This document shows positions 32,493 to 40,625 of a stretch of 64,000 nt of DNA, one piece after another (position 1 is the first letter of the stretch; each line of letters starts with the position of its first letter). The translations under genes and the position numbers were made by a program. Below the pieces are notes generated by a model. It had not been told where the DNA came from, searched no databases, and saw only the letters and a program-made list of their open reading frames with translations. Origin of the DNA: CAMAVH01 sp046297835 (GTDB taxonomy: Bacteria > Pseudomonadota > Alphaproteobacteria > SMXQ01); the NCBI GenBank assembly GCA_046297835.1, contig JBKBHI010000005.1, positions 273,366 through 337,365 of the forward strand, given 5' to 3'.

Positions 32493-35132
32493 TTACGTCG
32501 CCGCCTTGCCCGTAATCGCTTGGTCTATCGCCGCTATCAGCTTTTGGCCGAAGATCGGCTTGGCGAGAATAGCCGCCAAGGGCAGCCCGGCAAACTGTTC
32601 GCTTTTGTCGCTGCGTCCCGTGCAGAGGATCACCGGCAGGTCCGCGCGCAGGGCGTGAATCTCATCGGCCAACCGGTCGCCGGCCATTTTGGGCATGGAG
32701 TAGTCGGTCAGCACCAGATCCCATCGTTGCGGATCGACGGCGACGAGCGCCAGCGCCTCGACGCCGTTGGCAGCCTCGTCGACTTCATAGCCGCCCATGC
32801 GCAGCGTGCTCATGACGATATCGCGCAGGCTTTTCTCGTCATCCACCACGAGGACGCGCCGCCGAGCCTCCGCTTGCGGCCGAGGGGAGGGCGCAGCGCT
32901 CGCTGCCGCCTCTGGGGCGTTCGCCGCATAAGGGAAATACAGTTTGAACTGCGTGCCTTGGCCGACCTTGCTGCTCAGCACGATGCCGCCGCGCATCGCC
33001 TTAACCAACCCGAGCATCACCGACAGGCCCAATCCCGTGCCTTCGCCGACCGGTTTAGTGGTGAAGAAGGGCTCGAAGGCGCGCCGCATGACGTCACCGC
33101 TCATGCCATGGCCGTTATCCGTGATCGAAACGCACACGTAATCGCCCGGCGGCAAGCTGCCATACCAAAGCTTGCCCCCGCCGCCCTCGGTCTCCCATTG
33201 GCTTTTGACCAAGGGCAGGGTGTCGCCTTCGAGCGTAGCGCCTCCGCCGAAATGCCCTTCGCGCACCAAGGTCCGTTCGGCCAGAAAGCCGATGCGGCCG
33301 TTGCCGGTCTGATCCACTGCGTGCTGCGCGTTGATCAGCAGATTGAGCAGCATCTGGTGGACATGCGTGGCATCGCCGTTGACGAACAAGCCGTCTTCGC
33401 AATGGAACGTGCAGGTGACCGTGGAAGGAATCGAGGCCTTCGCGATATCGGCAAGCTCTTTGACCGTGTCGCTCAGGTTCATGACGTCGCGGCCGGGCTC
33501 TTGCGACCGAGTGAAATCTAGCAGTTGCCGCACCACATGCGCGGCGCGCTCGCCCGATTGGGTCGCTTTGTCGAGCAACTGCGCCGCACGCCCGCTAGCC
33601 GGCACGTCTTGCTTCGCCAGCCAAATGAACCCCTGCATCGCGCCCAGTACATTGTTGAAGTCGTGAGCGATGCCGCCTGCCATCGTGCCGATGGCTTCCA
33701 TTTTCTGCGCGACCATAGCCTGCGTCAGTATCTGCTTTTTCTCCTCCTCGGCTTTGCGGCGCAGGCTGATGTCGCGCATGACCATGGTTATCGACTCGCC
33801 GTCACCGCCGGCCCAACGGTTCAGCGAAACTTCGGCGGAAAACGTGCCGCCATTCGGCCGCGACGCCTCAACCTCGATCGTCATCCCCAGACCTTGCGCG
33901 CGACGGCGCAGCGCATCGACGTTCTGGCGGATACGCTCGCGCTCATAGGGCGGAAAAAACGCGCTGTAGACGTCGTCGATATTCTGATCGTCCGCCAGAC
34001 CGAAAATGCGGCGCGCGCTCGGGTTGGCGAAAATCATCCTGCCGTCCGCGCCCCAGGAGACAATGGCGTCGCTCGCCGCGTCGGTCGCGGCGCGATAGCG
34101 CCGCTCTTCCTCCGCGCGCGTGCGTAACGACGCTCTCTCGTCGGCCGCCGCGAGCTGGAGCATCACCGACTTGACCTCGAGGTCGTGCAGACGCCTCATT
34201 TTGACGCTGAGCCAAATCGCCATGCCGAGCACAATTAGACCGACCACGAAAGCCGAGACGATCAGCAGACGACGCTTCTCGATGAAGGGCGCGAGATAAT
34301 CGCGAGCGTCAGCGCCGATCACGACTGCCAGCGGATAATCCTTGAGCACCCGATAGGCGTAGACCGTACTGATCCGTTTGCGGTCCAGCACCCGGTGGCG
34401 CACCATCGAGCCGAATCCGTTTCTCTCGATTTCCGACATGAGACGCGCATCGCCGATGTCGTCGCCAAGCGCGAGCACGCTGTCGTCGGGAGCGGCGAGG
34501 GCGCGGATCGTGCCGTCGCGCGTCCCGACGAGAAAAACTTGGCCCGACCCGCCGATCGAAACGCTGTGATAGAAGCGGCTGAAATAGGCGGTATCGAGGG
34601 AAAAGACGAGGATTCCGTTGAAGGCGCCGTTCGCGTCGCGCAGCATGCGCGTCAATTGGATGGTCCATTTGCCGGACACGCGCCCGAGCACCGGCTTGCT
34701 GATGAACAGTTCGTCCTTCGTCTGGCCGACATGCACCTGGAAATGCTCGCGGTCGTTGACCATGACCGGCGCCGCTCCTGCGGTCGCCGCGCTGCTGGTC
34801 AGAACCAGCCCCTCCTTGTCGATGATGGCGATCTGCGGCAGGACGTCGGACGCGACGCTATTGGTCGACATCCATTGCGACAGCGAGAAGCGCCCGGGAT
34901 TCGCTTCATAAGCGGCGCGCATCGCCTGCATCGACTGGTCGGTCACCTTGACGATACGGGAGACATGCTCGTCGAAGGTGCGGGCGAGATTCTCGAATTC
35001 GCGTCGAGCGTCGGCCGTTTCCTCGGATTGCAGGTTCTGCAGCAGCAGCACGGTCGCCACCGCCAGCAGCGCCAAAACGGCGCCTGCGAACAGGCCGGGA
35101 GCCCGCCGCTGCTGGCGCAAAGCGTGGCTCAT
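32493..35132 (-). CDS. Hybrid sensor histidine kinase (dCache, PAS, HisKA, HATPase, receiver)
   Basis: An 879-residue membrane kinase. An N-terminal helix (about residues 12-31) and a second (about 288-308) bracket a periplasmic double-Cache sensor of about 255 residues. Then come a PAS domain (about 345-465), the dimerisation domain with phospho-acceptor His near 489 (AGGIAHDFNN), an ATPase domain (DNGHGMSGDV; GTGLGLSVMLGLVKAM) and a C-terminal receiver with Asp near 809 (VLTDYSMPKMAG). Its start overlaps the stop of the upstream receiver gene by 4 bases (ATGA). Phosphate likely passes to that receiver or to the NarL-type regulator at 35676. Confidence 0.92.
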   Translation of the reverse strand: MSHALRQQRRAPGLFAGAVLALLAVATVLLLQNLQSEETADARREFENLARTFDEHVSRIVKVTDQSMQAMRAAYEANPGRFSLSQWMSTNSVASDVLPQIAIIDKEGLVLTSSAATAGAAPVMVNDREHFQVHVGQTKDELFISKPVLGRVSGKWTIQLTRMLRDANGAFNGILVFSLDTAYFSRFYHSVSIGGSGQVFLVGTRDGTIRALAAPDDSVLALGDDIGDARLMSEIERNGFGSMVRHRVLDRKRISTVYAYRVLKDYPLAVVIGADARDYLAPFIEKRRLLIVSAFVVGLIVLGMAIWLSVKMRRLHDLEVKSVMLQLAAADERASLRTRAEEERRYRAATDAASDAIVSWGADGRMIFANPSARRIFGLADDQNIDDVYSAFFPPYERERIRQNVDALRRRAQGLGMTIEVEASRPNGGTFSAEVSLNRWAGGDGESITMVMRDISLRRKAEEEKKQILTQAMVAQKMEAIGTMAGGIAHDFNNVLGAMQGFIWLAKQDVPASGRAAQLLDKATQSGERAAHVVRQLLDFTRSQEPGRDVMNLSDTVKELADIAKASIPSTVTCTFHCEDGLFVNGDATHVHQMLLNLLINAQHAVDQTGNGRIGFLAERTLVREGHFGGGATLEGDTLPLVKSQWETEGGGGKLWYGSLPPGDYVCVSITDNGHGMSGDVMRRAFEPFFTTKPVGEGTGLGLSVMLGLVKAMRGGIVLSSKVGQGTQFKLYFPYAANAPEAAASAAPSPRPQAEARRRVLVVDDEKSLRDIVMSTLRMGGYEVDEAANGVEALALVAVDPQRWDLVLTDYSMPKMAGDRLADEIHALRADLPVILCTGRSDKSEQFAGLPLAAILAKPIFGQKLIAAIDQAITGKAAT

Positions 35133-35563
35133 GCCGCCGCTCCAGCGAGGACATCGCAGACGGTATCGAGCAAAAGTTGGGGATTTACCGGTTTCTGCAG
35201 CACGACTTTCGCGCCGAAGGCTTTGGCATAGCTCAACAATTCGGCCTGATCGAGCCGGTAGCCGCCACCGCTGAACGCCACCACCGGCGCGTCAGCGGCC
35301 CATTCGGCGCGCTTTTGGATCAACTCGATCCCGTCCATTTCCGGCATCAGAATGTCGGTCAGCACTATGTCGACCTTACAGCGGTCGAGATAGCGCAGGG
35401 CATCCAGACCGTTTGGCACGCGCACCACCTCGTATTCTGAATGGCTCAGCAGCAAGGTCGTGACGAAGTCGGCCATCGAGCGATCATCTTCGACAAGAAG
35501 AATTTTCTTATTTTTCAAAGGCTTGTTTACAAACTGCACATCGTCTTGAGAGAGGTGGGCCAT
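35129..35563 (-). CDS. Single-domain response regulator (receiver only)
   Basis: A 144-residue CheY-like receiver with acidic pocket EDD (residues 25-27), phospho-acceptor Asp70 (VDIVLTDILMPEMDG), Ser98 (AFSGGG) and Lys124 (LQKPVNP). No output domain, so it works as a phosphate shuttle or through protein contacts. It is translationally coupled to the hybrid kinase at 32493-35132. Confidence 0.93.
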   Translation of the reverse strand: MAHLSQDDVQFVNKPLKNKKILLVEDDRSMADFVTTLLLSHSEYEVVRVPNGLDALRYLDRCKVDIVLTDILMPEMDGIELIQKRAEWAADAPVVAFSGGGYRLDQAELLSYAKAFGAKVVLQKPVNPQLLLDTVCDVLAGAAA

Positions 35564-35633
35564 AATCGCGCTCCGGTTTCTGATGACCGCTATTGTTCAC
35601 CACTTCTTATTCTTTTCACATTAGTGATAAGAC

Positions 35634-35656
35634 TATATGAATATAAAAAACATATA
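35634..35656. promoter_or_regulatory. Inverted repeat in the divergent receiver/NarL intergenic region
   Basis: TATATG (35634-35639) and CATATA (35651-35656) with an 11-base AT-rich spacer, 20-40 bases upstream of the NarL-type start codon. Could be a promoter element or regulator site; evidence is only sequence symmetry. Confidence 0.3.
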
Positions 35657-35675
35657 CTTTTGACTAGGGCGTTTG

Positions 35676-36290
35676 ATGACGCGCATCCTGATCGTCGATG
35701 ACCATCTGCTCTTCGGCGACATGCTCAAAGAGTTCGTCCGGCTGATCGATTCCGACGCCGAGATCGATGTCGCCAGCGGTTTCGCCGCCGCCGAGCGGCA
35801 AGCGAAGGGCGCGTCTTACGACCTCGTCCTGATGGATCTCAACATGCCAGGCATCAGCGGCATGGGCGCATTCGAAAAATTGAAGGCGATCCAGCCGGAG
35901 GCGCGCATCGCCATCGTGTCCGGCCAGACGCGGTTGAGCGACATGCGCGCCGCTTTGAAAGCCGGCGCGGTGGGCTACCTGCCGAAAACGATGAGCAGCC
36001 AGCAATTCGTCGCCGCATTGCGCCTGATGCTCGCCGAAGGCCGCTACATTCCCGACGCCTTGATCTCGGAGGAGGCGGCCAATTCGGACCAGGAGCCGCA
36101 ATCGCTGACGCCGCGCGAGAGGGAGGTGCTCGACGCGCTCATGGGCGGACGGAGCAACATAGAGATCGCCGACTTGCTGGAACTCAGCGAAGCGACCGTG
36201 AAAATGCATATGCAGCATATTTTTCAGAAGCTCGGCGCGCGCAATCGCGGCGACGCGATCCGCATCGGCCTGCAGCGCGCGCAAAGCTGA
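35676..36290 (+). CDS. NarL/FixJ-type response regulator with LuxR helix-turn-helix
   Basis: A 204-residue two-domain regulator. ATG at 35676 starts MTRILIVDDH. The receiver domain holds Asp54 (LVLMDLNMPGISG) and a lysine at YLPKTMSS. The C-terminal LuxR domain is SLTPREREVLDALMGGRSNI followed by EATVKMHMQHIFQKLGARNR. It is divergent from the receiver/hybrid kinase pair with an AT-rich spacer, so it is the probable DNA-binding output of that pathway. No autoinducer-binding domain is present. Confidence 0.94.
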   Translation: MTRILIVDDHLLFGDMLKEFVRLIDSDAEIDVASGFAAAERQAKGASYDLVLMDLNMPGISGMGAFEKLKAIQPEARIAIVSGQTRLSDMRAALKAGAVGYLPKTMSSQQFVAALRLMLAEGRYIPDALISEEAANSDQEPQSLTPREREVLDALMGGRSNIEIADLLELSEATVKMHMQHIFQKLGARNRGDAIRIGLQRAQS

Positions 36291-36349
36291 AACCGTACGG
36301 CTTTCGGGGCGAATGCCGTAATCATTCCTTAAGGCTTCAACGCCTATTC

Positions 36350-36365
36350 TGGCACGATTGCTGCC
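36350..36365 (+). promoter_or_regulatory. Possible sigma-54 promoter upstream of pentapeptide-repeat gene
   Basis: TGGCACG (36350-36356), 4 bases, then CTGCC (36361-36365). The GG-N10-GC core of a -24/-12 promoter is intact; the -12 element differs from TTGC by one base. It lies 46 bases upstream of the gene start. No enhancer-binding activator gene is nearby. Confidence 0.35.
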
Positions 36366-36410
36366 CGTTTACCGCCCACAGGGAGAGGGGCGAGCCCTCA
36401 CGTTTTCATC

Positions 36411-37703
36411 ATGGCCGATTCTCCCATGCCCGTCGGAAGCCTTGCCATCACCTTGCGTCGCCACCGGGATTTTCTCGAAGGCAAGCAGGGCGGCCTGCGC
36501 GCCAACCTGACCGGCATGATCCTGTCCGGCATCAATCTGAACAACGTGGTGCTGCGCAGCGCCGTCGCCGCCACGACCAATTTCAGCCGCAGCATGCTGG
36601 TCGGCGCAGATCTCAGCTTCTCCGACCTGTTCCGCGCCGATCTGCAGCATTGCAACCTGACCGGCGCGAATCTGTTCCGCGCCGATCTCAAGGGCGCGCG
36701 CATGCGCGGCGCGAAGCTGACCGAGGCGAATCTCAACGAGGCCGACCTGCGCGCCGGCGCCTATCTCGACACCGCGCCGGAAGACGCGCCGGCCGACCTG
36801 CGCCACGCGCGGCTCGACCGCGCAGAGATGCGCAAGGCCAACCTGTCGCAAGTGCGCCTCAACGAAGCCTCGCTGGTCGAAGCCAACCTGCAGGACGCGG
36901 TGCTTTACGGCACCGATTTGAGCGACGTGAACCTGGCCGACGCCAACCTGTCGTCGGCCAAGCTCAAGGGCGCGAATCTCTCCGGCGCGAATCTGTCGGG
37001 CGCAAATCTCGAAAGCGCCACCTTCCAGGGCTGCAATTTGCAAGGCGTGCGCCTCACCGGCGCCAATCTGCACGGCGCGGATTTCTCCAACGTCGATCTG
37101 AGCGGCACGATCACCGCGCGCCGGCCCGAAAGCCTGCCGCTCGACATCCAGAAAATCCTGCGCGCACACATGAGTTGGATCGAAAGCAACGGCGCCAAGG
37201 GCGAGCGCGCCGACCTGCGCCATTGCGACCTCAGCGAAATCAGCCTCGAAGGGATGAACTTCAACGGCGCGATCTTCATCCAGGCGGACCTGCGCGGCGC
37301 GATCCTGACCAAGTGCAAATTCCTGCTCGCCGACCTGTCGGGCGCCGACCTCACGCACGCGAACCTGATGGGTGCCGATCTCATGGGCGCGAATCTGTCG
37401 GGCGCGAATCTCAGTCGCGCGCGGCTGCGCCGCACCAACATGGGCCCCGCGACGATCTGGCGGCCGGACGGACAAAATGCCGCGCGGCTCTGGTCGGTCA
37501 ACCTCAACCGCGCCAACCTGGTGTTCGCCGACCTGTCGGAGAGCAACCTGAAAGAAGCGAACCTGATGGACGCCGATCTGCGGGGCGCCGACTTGACCGA
37601 CGCCGATCTGGAGGAGGCGAACCTGCGCCGCGCCAATATCCAGGATACGATCATCGATCCCGAATTGGCCCAGACGCTGGCCGCGGCGATCAACAACGCC
37701 TGA
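36411..37703 (+). CDS. Pentapeptide-repeat protein
   Basis: A 430-residue protein, nearly all A(D/N)LxX repeats that fold into a right-handed quadrilateral beta helix. Two repeat blocks (about residues 30-240 and 263-420) each follow a similar helical cap: ITLRRHRDFLEGKQGGLRAN at about 11-30 and ILRAHMSWIESNGAKGERAD near 245-264, so the gene looks like an internal duplication. No signal peptide or membrane span. Functions of such proteins vary (gyrase mimicry, structural scaffolds) and cannot be inferred here. The minus strand is also open over this length, a side effect of the regular repeats. Confidence 0.9.
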   Translation: MADSPMPVGSLAITLRRHRDFLEGKQGGLRANLTGMILSGINLNNVVLRSAVAATTNFSRSMLVGADLSFSDLFRADLQHCNLTGANLFRADLKGARMRGAKLTEANLNEADLRAGAYLDTAPEDAPADLRHARLDRAEMRKANLSQVRLNEASLVEANLQDAVLYGTDLSDVNLADANLSSAKLKGANLSGANLSGANLESATFQGCNLQGVRLTGANLHGADFSNVDLSGTITARRPESLPLDIQKILRAHMSWIESNGAKGERADLRHCDLSEISLEGMNFNGAIFIQADLRGAILTKCKFLLADLSGADLTHANLMGADLMGANLSGANLSRARLRRTNMGPATIWRPDGQNAARLWSVNLNRANLVFADLSESNLKEANLMDADLRGADLTDADLEEANLRRANIQDTIIDPELAQTLAAAINNA

Positions 37704-37714
37704 TATCTTGCGGC

Positions 37715-38233
37715 TTACCTGCCGCCGTCGCGCGCGCGCTGCGCGTAGCAGCACAGCAGATGCGTGACCGTCCGGCCGTCTTCGGCGAGGGGCAGGGCGA
37801 CGCGGTCGAACTCGATGAAGGCGCGTCCGACCATGGACAGGGACGCCGAACGGAAATCCGGCGCGCGCGTCGCCACGACCTTACGGAACCGCGCGAGCAA
37901 AGCCGCGAGTTCCTCGCCTTCACCCATCGCGCCGATCATCACGCCCTTAAGCGCGCGATCATGCGCCTCCTCGACCTGCGAGCCGGCGAGACGGATGCGG
38001 AAATCCGCGCCGCCGTCGACCACGTCGAGAATCATCAGCCAGCTCAGGCAGTCGTGGATATCCACCGGATCGATGTCGCGCCGGCTCGGCAAGACGTCGT
38101 CGCGGCATTTGCCCGACCAATAGTCGAAGACTTTGCGGATTCTGGGATCGGCGAGGGCGCGGGCCTGCACGGCCGCGTTCGGGTCGTCTGTCGTCCGCAA
38201 AACGGGGCCGCCAGACGGACGATCGGCAGTCAT
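37715..38233 (-). CDS. PAS_5-domain protein
   Basis: A 172-residue protein that is almost entirely a PAS_5-type domain: LADPRIRKVFDYWSGKCRDD, then LPSRRDIDPVDIHDCLSWLM and FRIRLAGSQVEEAHDRALKG. ATG at 38233 is chosen because GGGGGGAT lies upstream; an extension to 38266 is less likely. Such proteins are common in alphaproteobacteria as stand-alone sensors of unknown ligand. It converges on the pentapeptide gene, 11 bases apart. Confidence 0.8.
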   Translation of the reverse strand: MTADRPSGGPVLRTTDDPNAAVQARALADPRIRKVFDYWSGKCRDDVLPSRRDIDPVDIHDCLSWLMILDVVDGGADFRIRLAGSQVEEAHDRALKGVMIGAMGEGEELAALLARFRKVVATRAPDFRSASLSMVGRAFIEFDRVALPLAEDGRTVTHLLCCYAQRARDGGR

Positions 38234-38500
38234 CAGCCGATCCCCCCGGATACGCGACGCGGACACAACGCCATCAAACTCGACCTTCCATCAGGCATGC
38301 CCGCCGCACGGCCCATCAGGCACGCGGCGCGCATGACCACTCGATTGGCTGTCATATGTCATAGCGCGGCAGGGCGCAACCGGGGAGCCCTCTTCGGGAT
38401 AGGCCGAGGGATGCGGACTCGAGGATGGCAGGGAAGGGAACGGGCGCGCCGACGAGGGAGATGACAGCGCGCGCAAAAAGCCCTAATTCTCAGCCCGTTC

Positions 38501-38590
38501 GGAGGGGTGGCCGAGCGGTTTAAGGCACCGGTCTTGAAAACCGGCGGAGGTTCGCGCCTCCCGTGGGTTCGAATCCCACCCCCTCCGCCA
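38501..38590 (+). tRNA. tRNA-Ser (anticodon TGA)
   Basis: The acceptor stem GGAGGGG (38501-38507) pairs with CCCCTCC (38580-38586), followed by discriminator G and encoded CCA. Anticodon stem CCGGT/ACCGG holds loop CTTGAAA with anticodon TGA at 38535-38537. A long variable arm follows, then the T arm GTGGGTTCGAATCCCAC. A class II tRNA reading UCA-type serine codons. An island with IS6 remnants starts just beyond its 3' end. Confidence 0.97.
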
Positions 38591-38606
38591 TACACCCGTC
38601 ACACAG

Positions 38607-39000
38607 GGATTGTCGGTTTAACTGACACGGGCGCACGAAATTCCTGACCTGAAATCTCACGCAACTGCTACAGGCGCGTTGATCCAGCCTTCCATGGCGT
38701 CGGCCCGGAAGCTGCGGAGTGTTGATCGTGAAATCAGGTGACGCTGATTGTCGCGCAAGCGACCTGGGTGATGGCGCGAGCGGCCGCCCAAAGTTCGAGC
38801 GCCCTGAGACCGTCTCGTGAGAGAGGTCAATGCCGCGCTCGGTCAGAATGCCCTCCACCTCCCGCAACTTCAGCGTGAATTTGACGCGCAACCAAACCGC
38901 CTAGCGGATAACTTCAGGCGGGGAACGGTGTCTTTTTAAGAGATGGCTTGCATCCCACCATCTTATGCCAAAGACAAGTTGCAGTCAGACTGACAGCACC
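38607..39000 (-). mobile_element. Internally deleted IS6-family element, copy A
   Basis: Terminal repeat GTTGCAGTCAGACTGACAGC-ACC at the right end (38978-39000) and a diverged partner at 38607-38629. On the minus strand the sequence encodes an IS6-type transposase N terminus (VKFTLKLREVEGILTERG; preceded by PPEVIR) and, further on, its C terminus (QRHLISRSTLRSFRADAMEG). The DDE core is gone. A TAG stop interrupts the frame after PPEVIR, at the same place as in copy B at 53709. No 8-base target duplication was found. Confidence 0.75.
38607..39000 (-). pseudogene. IS6-family transposase remnant A
   Basis: N-terminal about 45 and C-terminal about 30 residues of the transposase, with an in-frame TAG (on the minus strand, in CGCTAGGCG near 38900) and a large central deletion. 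The deletion junction differs from that of copy B, where the N-terminal part is joined closer to the QRHLIS segment, so both descend from one already broken element and were trimmed separately. Confidence 0.7.
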
Positions 39001-39003
39001 CTT

Positions 39004-40479
39004 TCAGGACACAAACGCCACGAATAATGCCACGCCAAATGCGAGCATCGTCCCGATGAATATGAAATGGCGCCTGCGTCTCCGATCTTGACGTGAAGCG
39101 CCGCCGCCGGAATAGTCGAAGCGCTCATAAATCACATTCTCCATGGGCATCCTCAAATCTATAAGTGTGTCGGAAACGGCGGTGACCATGGGACCGGGGC
39201 CGCAAATTAACGCCACGCTGCGAGCAGGATCGAGCCCTTCAAGCATATAACGTAGGCGGCTTTGATCGAGTCGTCCGGTCTGGCCCTCCCAGCCGGCCCC
39301 GGCTTCTTCGCTCACCAGTATAACATGCAAGTCCAGCTTGGTTTTCGCCGCTTCAATCTCGGACAGACAGGCGAAATTTTCGGGCTGACCAACCGCATAG
39401 GCGAGACGGATCGGGCGTGGATCGGCTCGGGCCACGAGGTCGCGCAGAAGTCCCATGATAGGCGCAATGCCGACGCCGCCGGCTAACAGCAGGACGCTGT
39501 CACCCTTATGAGCCTCCAACGTGAAGTCGCCATAAGGTCCATCAATTCCTATGGGCGTGCCAGGAGCGAGCTTGCTGATCTGCCGTGTAAAATCGCCCAC
39601 CTCCTTGATTAGGAGACTCAATCCGGCCTGAGCTGAGCTGCTCGCGATTGAAAATGGATGATCGAAAAGAGGAAACCGCATGCTGCCCACGGTCACCCAG
39701 ACGAATTGGCCAGCGATGTAGTCAAGGGGAGGGGTGCCCGGCGCAGGCTCGATATCTAGTTCCCAAAGACGATCGGCGCGCTTGGTAACTGATTTCAGGC
39801 GCCATGGACGTTGGTGCAGGCGCCACCAACGCCAGCCATAAAGGACTACCATCACGGCAATGACCATACCGCCCATGATCCACCAGAAGTGGTGAGCAGC
39901 GCCCATAGCGCTGAAACGTCCGACCGTGACCGCATGGTGCAACCCGCCGCCAAAAGCGGTTAGCGCAAGAATCACATGGGTTGCCCGCCAAACCTCGTAG
40001 CGCCAAGACAATCGGTCGCGCAGAACCGAATTCGCCACAAGCAGCACCAGTGCGGCAAGGGCGAGCACGCCGCTGCGGTAACGGGGAAGGGTCAGGTAAG
40101 CGATCAGCCGCTCAGCGCCTAAACCAGGATTATCAAGCCATGTTGGTGCGATATAAGCCAGCGGATGCACGATCAGCGCGAGAAGAATCCACCATACAGC
40201 GAACTTGTGGAAGGCCATGACCTTGTCGATACCGAGATGACCCGACACGATCACGAACCGGCCGGAGGTAATAAACTGAATCGCCATAGCGCCAAGACCG
40301 ATCAGGCCGAGTCCCGCAGCCGCATACTCCCATGGATCTGCGGGGAGGACCTGCCGCGCCGCCGCCAAGCCCAACGGCGCGAGGCAGAACAGCACATAGA
40401 GGACTGCAAGCATGGCGGGATGAAGCCGCGGGAGGCGACTTCTAGCGGACAGGCTCACGGGGCGTTCGGCCTTGGGCAT
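39004..40479 (-). CDS. Ferric reductase-like transmembrane FAD/NAD(P)H oxidoreductase
   Basis: A 491-residue membrane flavoprotein. Residues about 20-215 form a ferric-reductase-type haem-binding bundle of six helices with histidines in MAFHKFAVWW, LIVHPLAY, WRATHVILAL and GGLHHAVTVG. Residues about 225-460 are a ferredoxin-reductase module: FAD site DHPFSIASS, NAD(P) site LLLAGGVGIAPIMGLLRDL and CGPGPMVTAV. A further helix ends the protein, which is unusual. It would move electrons across the membrane from NAD(P)H, perhaps to the pentaheme cytochrome encoded divergently at 40626. Its stop codon lies 4 bases from IS remnant A. Confidence 0.88.
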   Translation of the reverse strand: MPKAERPVSLSARSRLPRLHPAMLAVLYVLFCLAPLGLAAARQVLPADPWEYAAAGLGLIGLGAMAIQFITSGRFVIVSGHLGIDKVMAFHKFAVWWILLALIVHPLAYIAPTWLDNPGLGAERLIAYLTLPRYRSGVLALAALVLLVANSVLRDRLSWRYEVWRATHVILALTAFGGGLHHAVTVGRFSAMGAAHHFWWIMGGMVIAVMVVLYGWRWWRLHQRPWRLKSVTKRADRLWELDIEPAPGTPPLDYIAGQFVWVTVGSMRFPLFDHPFSIASSSAQAGLSLLIKEVGDFTRQISKLAPGTPIGIDGPYGDFTLEAHKGDSVLLLAGGVGIAPIMGLLRDLVARADPRPIRLAYAVGQPENFACLSEIEAAKTKLDLHVILVSEEAGAGWEGQTGRLDQSRLRYMLEGLDPARSVALICGPGPMVTAVSDTLIDLRMPMENVIYERFDYSGGGASRQDRRRRRHFIFIGTMLAFGVALFVAFVS

Positions 40480-40625
40480 GGGACCTACAAGTCTCTATAT
40501 GATTCGCGGCAATGGCATCAGACCAGAGGGCGGAGGCCTAGGAAAGTTGAACTGATGGCTTGATGCAAGTCAAAGGCACGACGTGTATGTTAAGTTTTAT
40601 CCAATGATATAGGGCTGGGAGGATA

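Noticed and set aside
36411..37703. Leucine-rich periodic DNA as a possible CRISPR-like or satellite repeat
   Set aside because: The periodicity is the 15-base codon pattern of pentapeptide repeats in a continuous protein-coding frame, not spaced identical repeats.
36369..37754. A 461-codon open frame on the minus strand over the pentapeptide gene, itself repetitive
   Set aside because: Its regularity mirrors the plus-strand A(D/N)LxX repeats in GC-rich DNA; no start signal or family similarity. The plus-strand protein is clearly the real one.
38501..39000. Possible integrase or intact transposase at the island edge
   Set aside because: Only N- and C-terminal pieces of an IS6-type transposase remain, with an in-frame stop. 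No tyrosine-recombinase motif was seen in the island.
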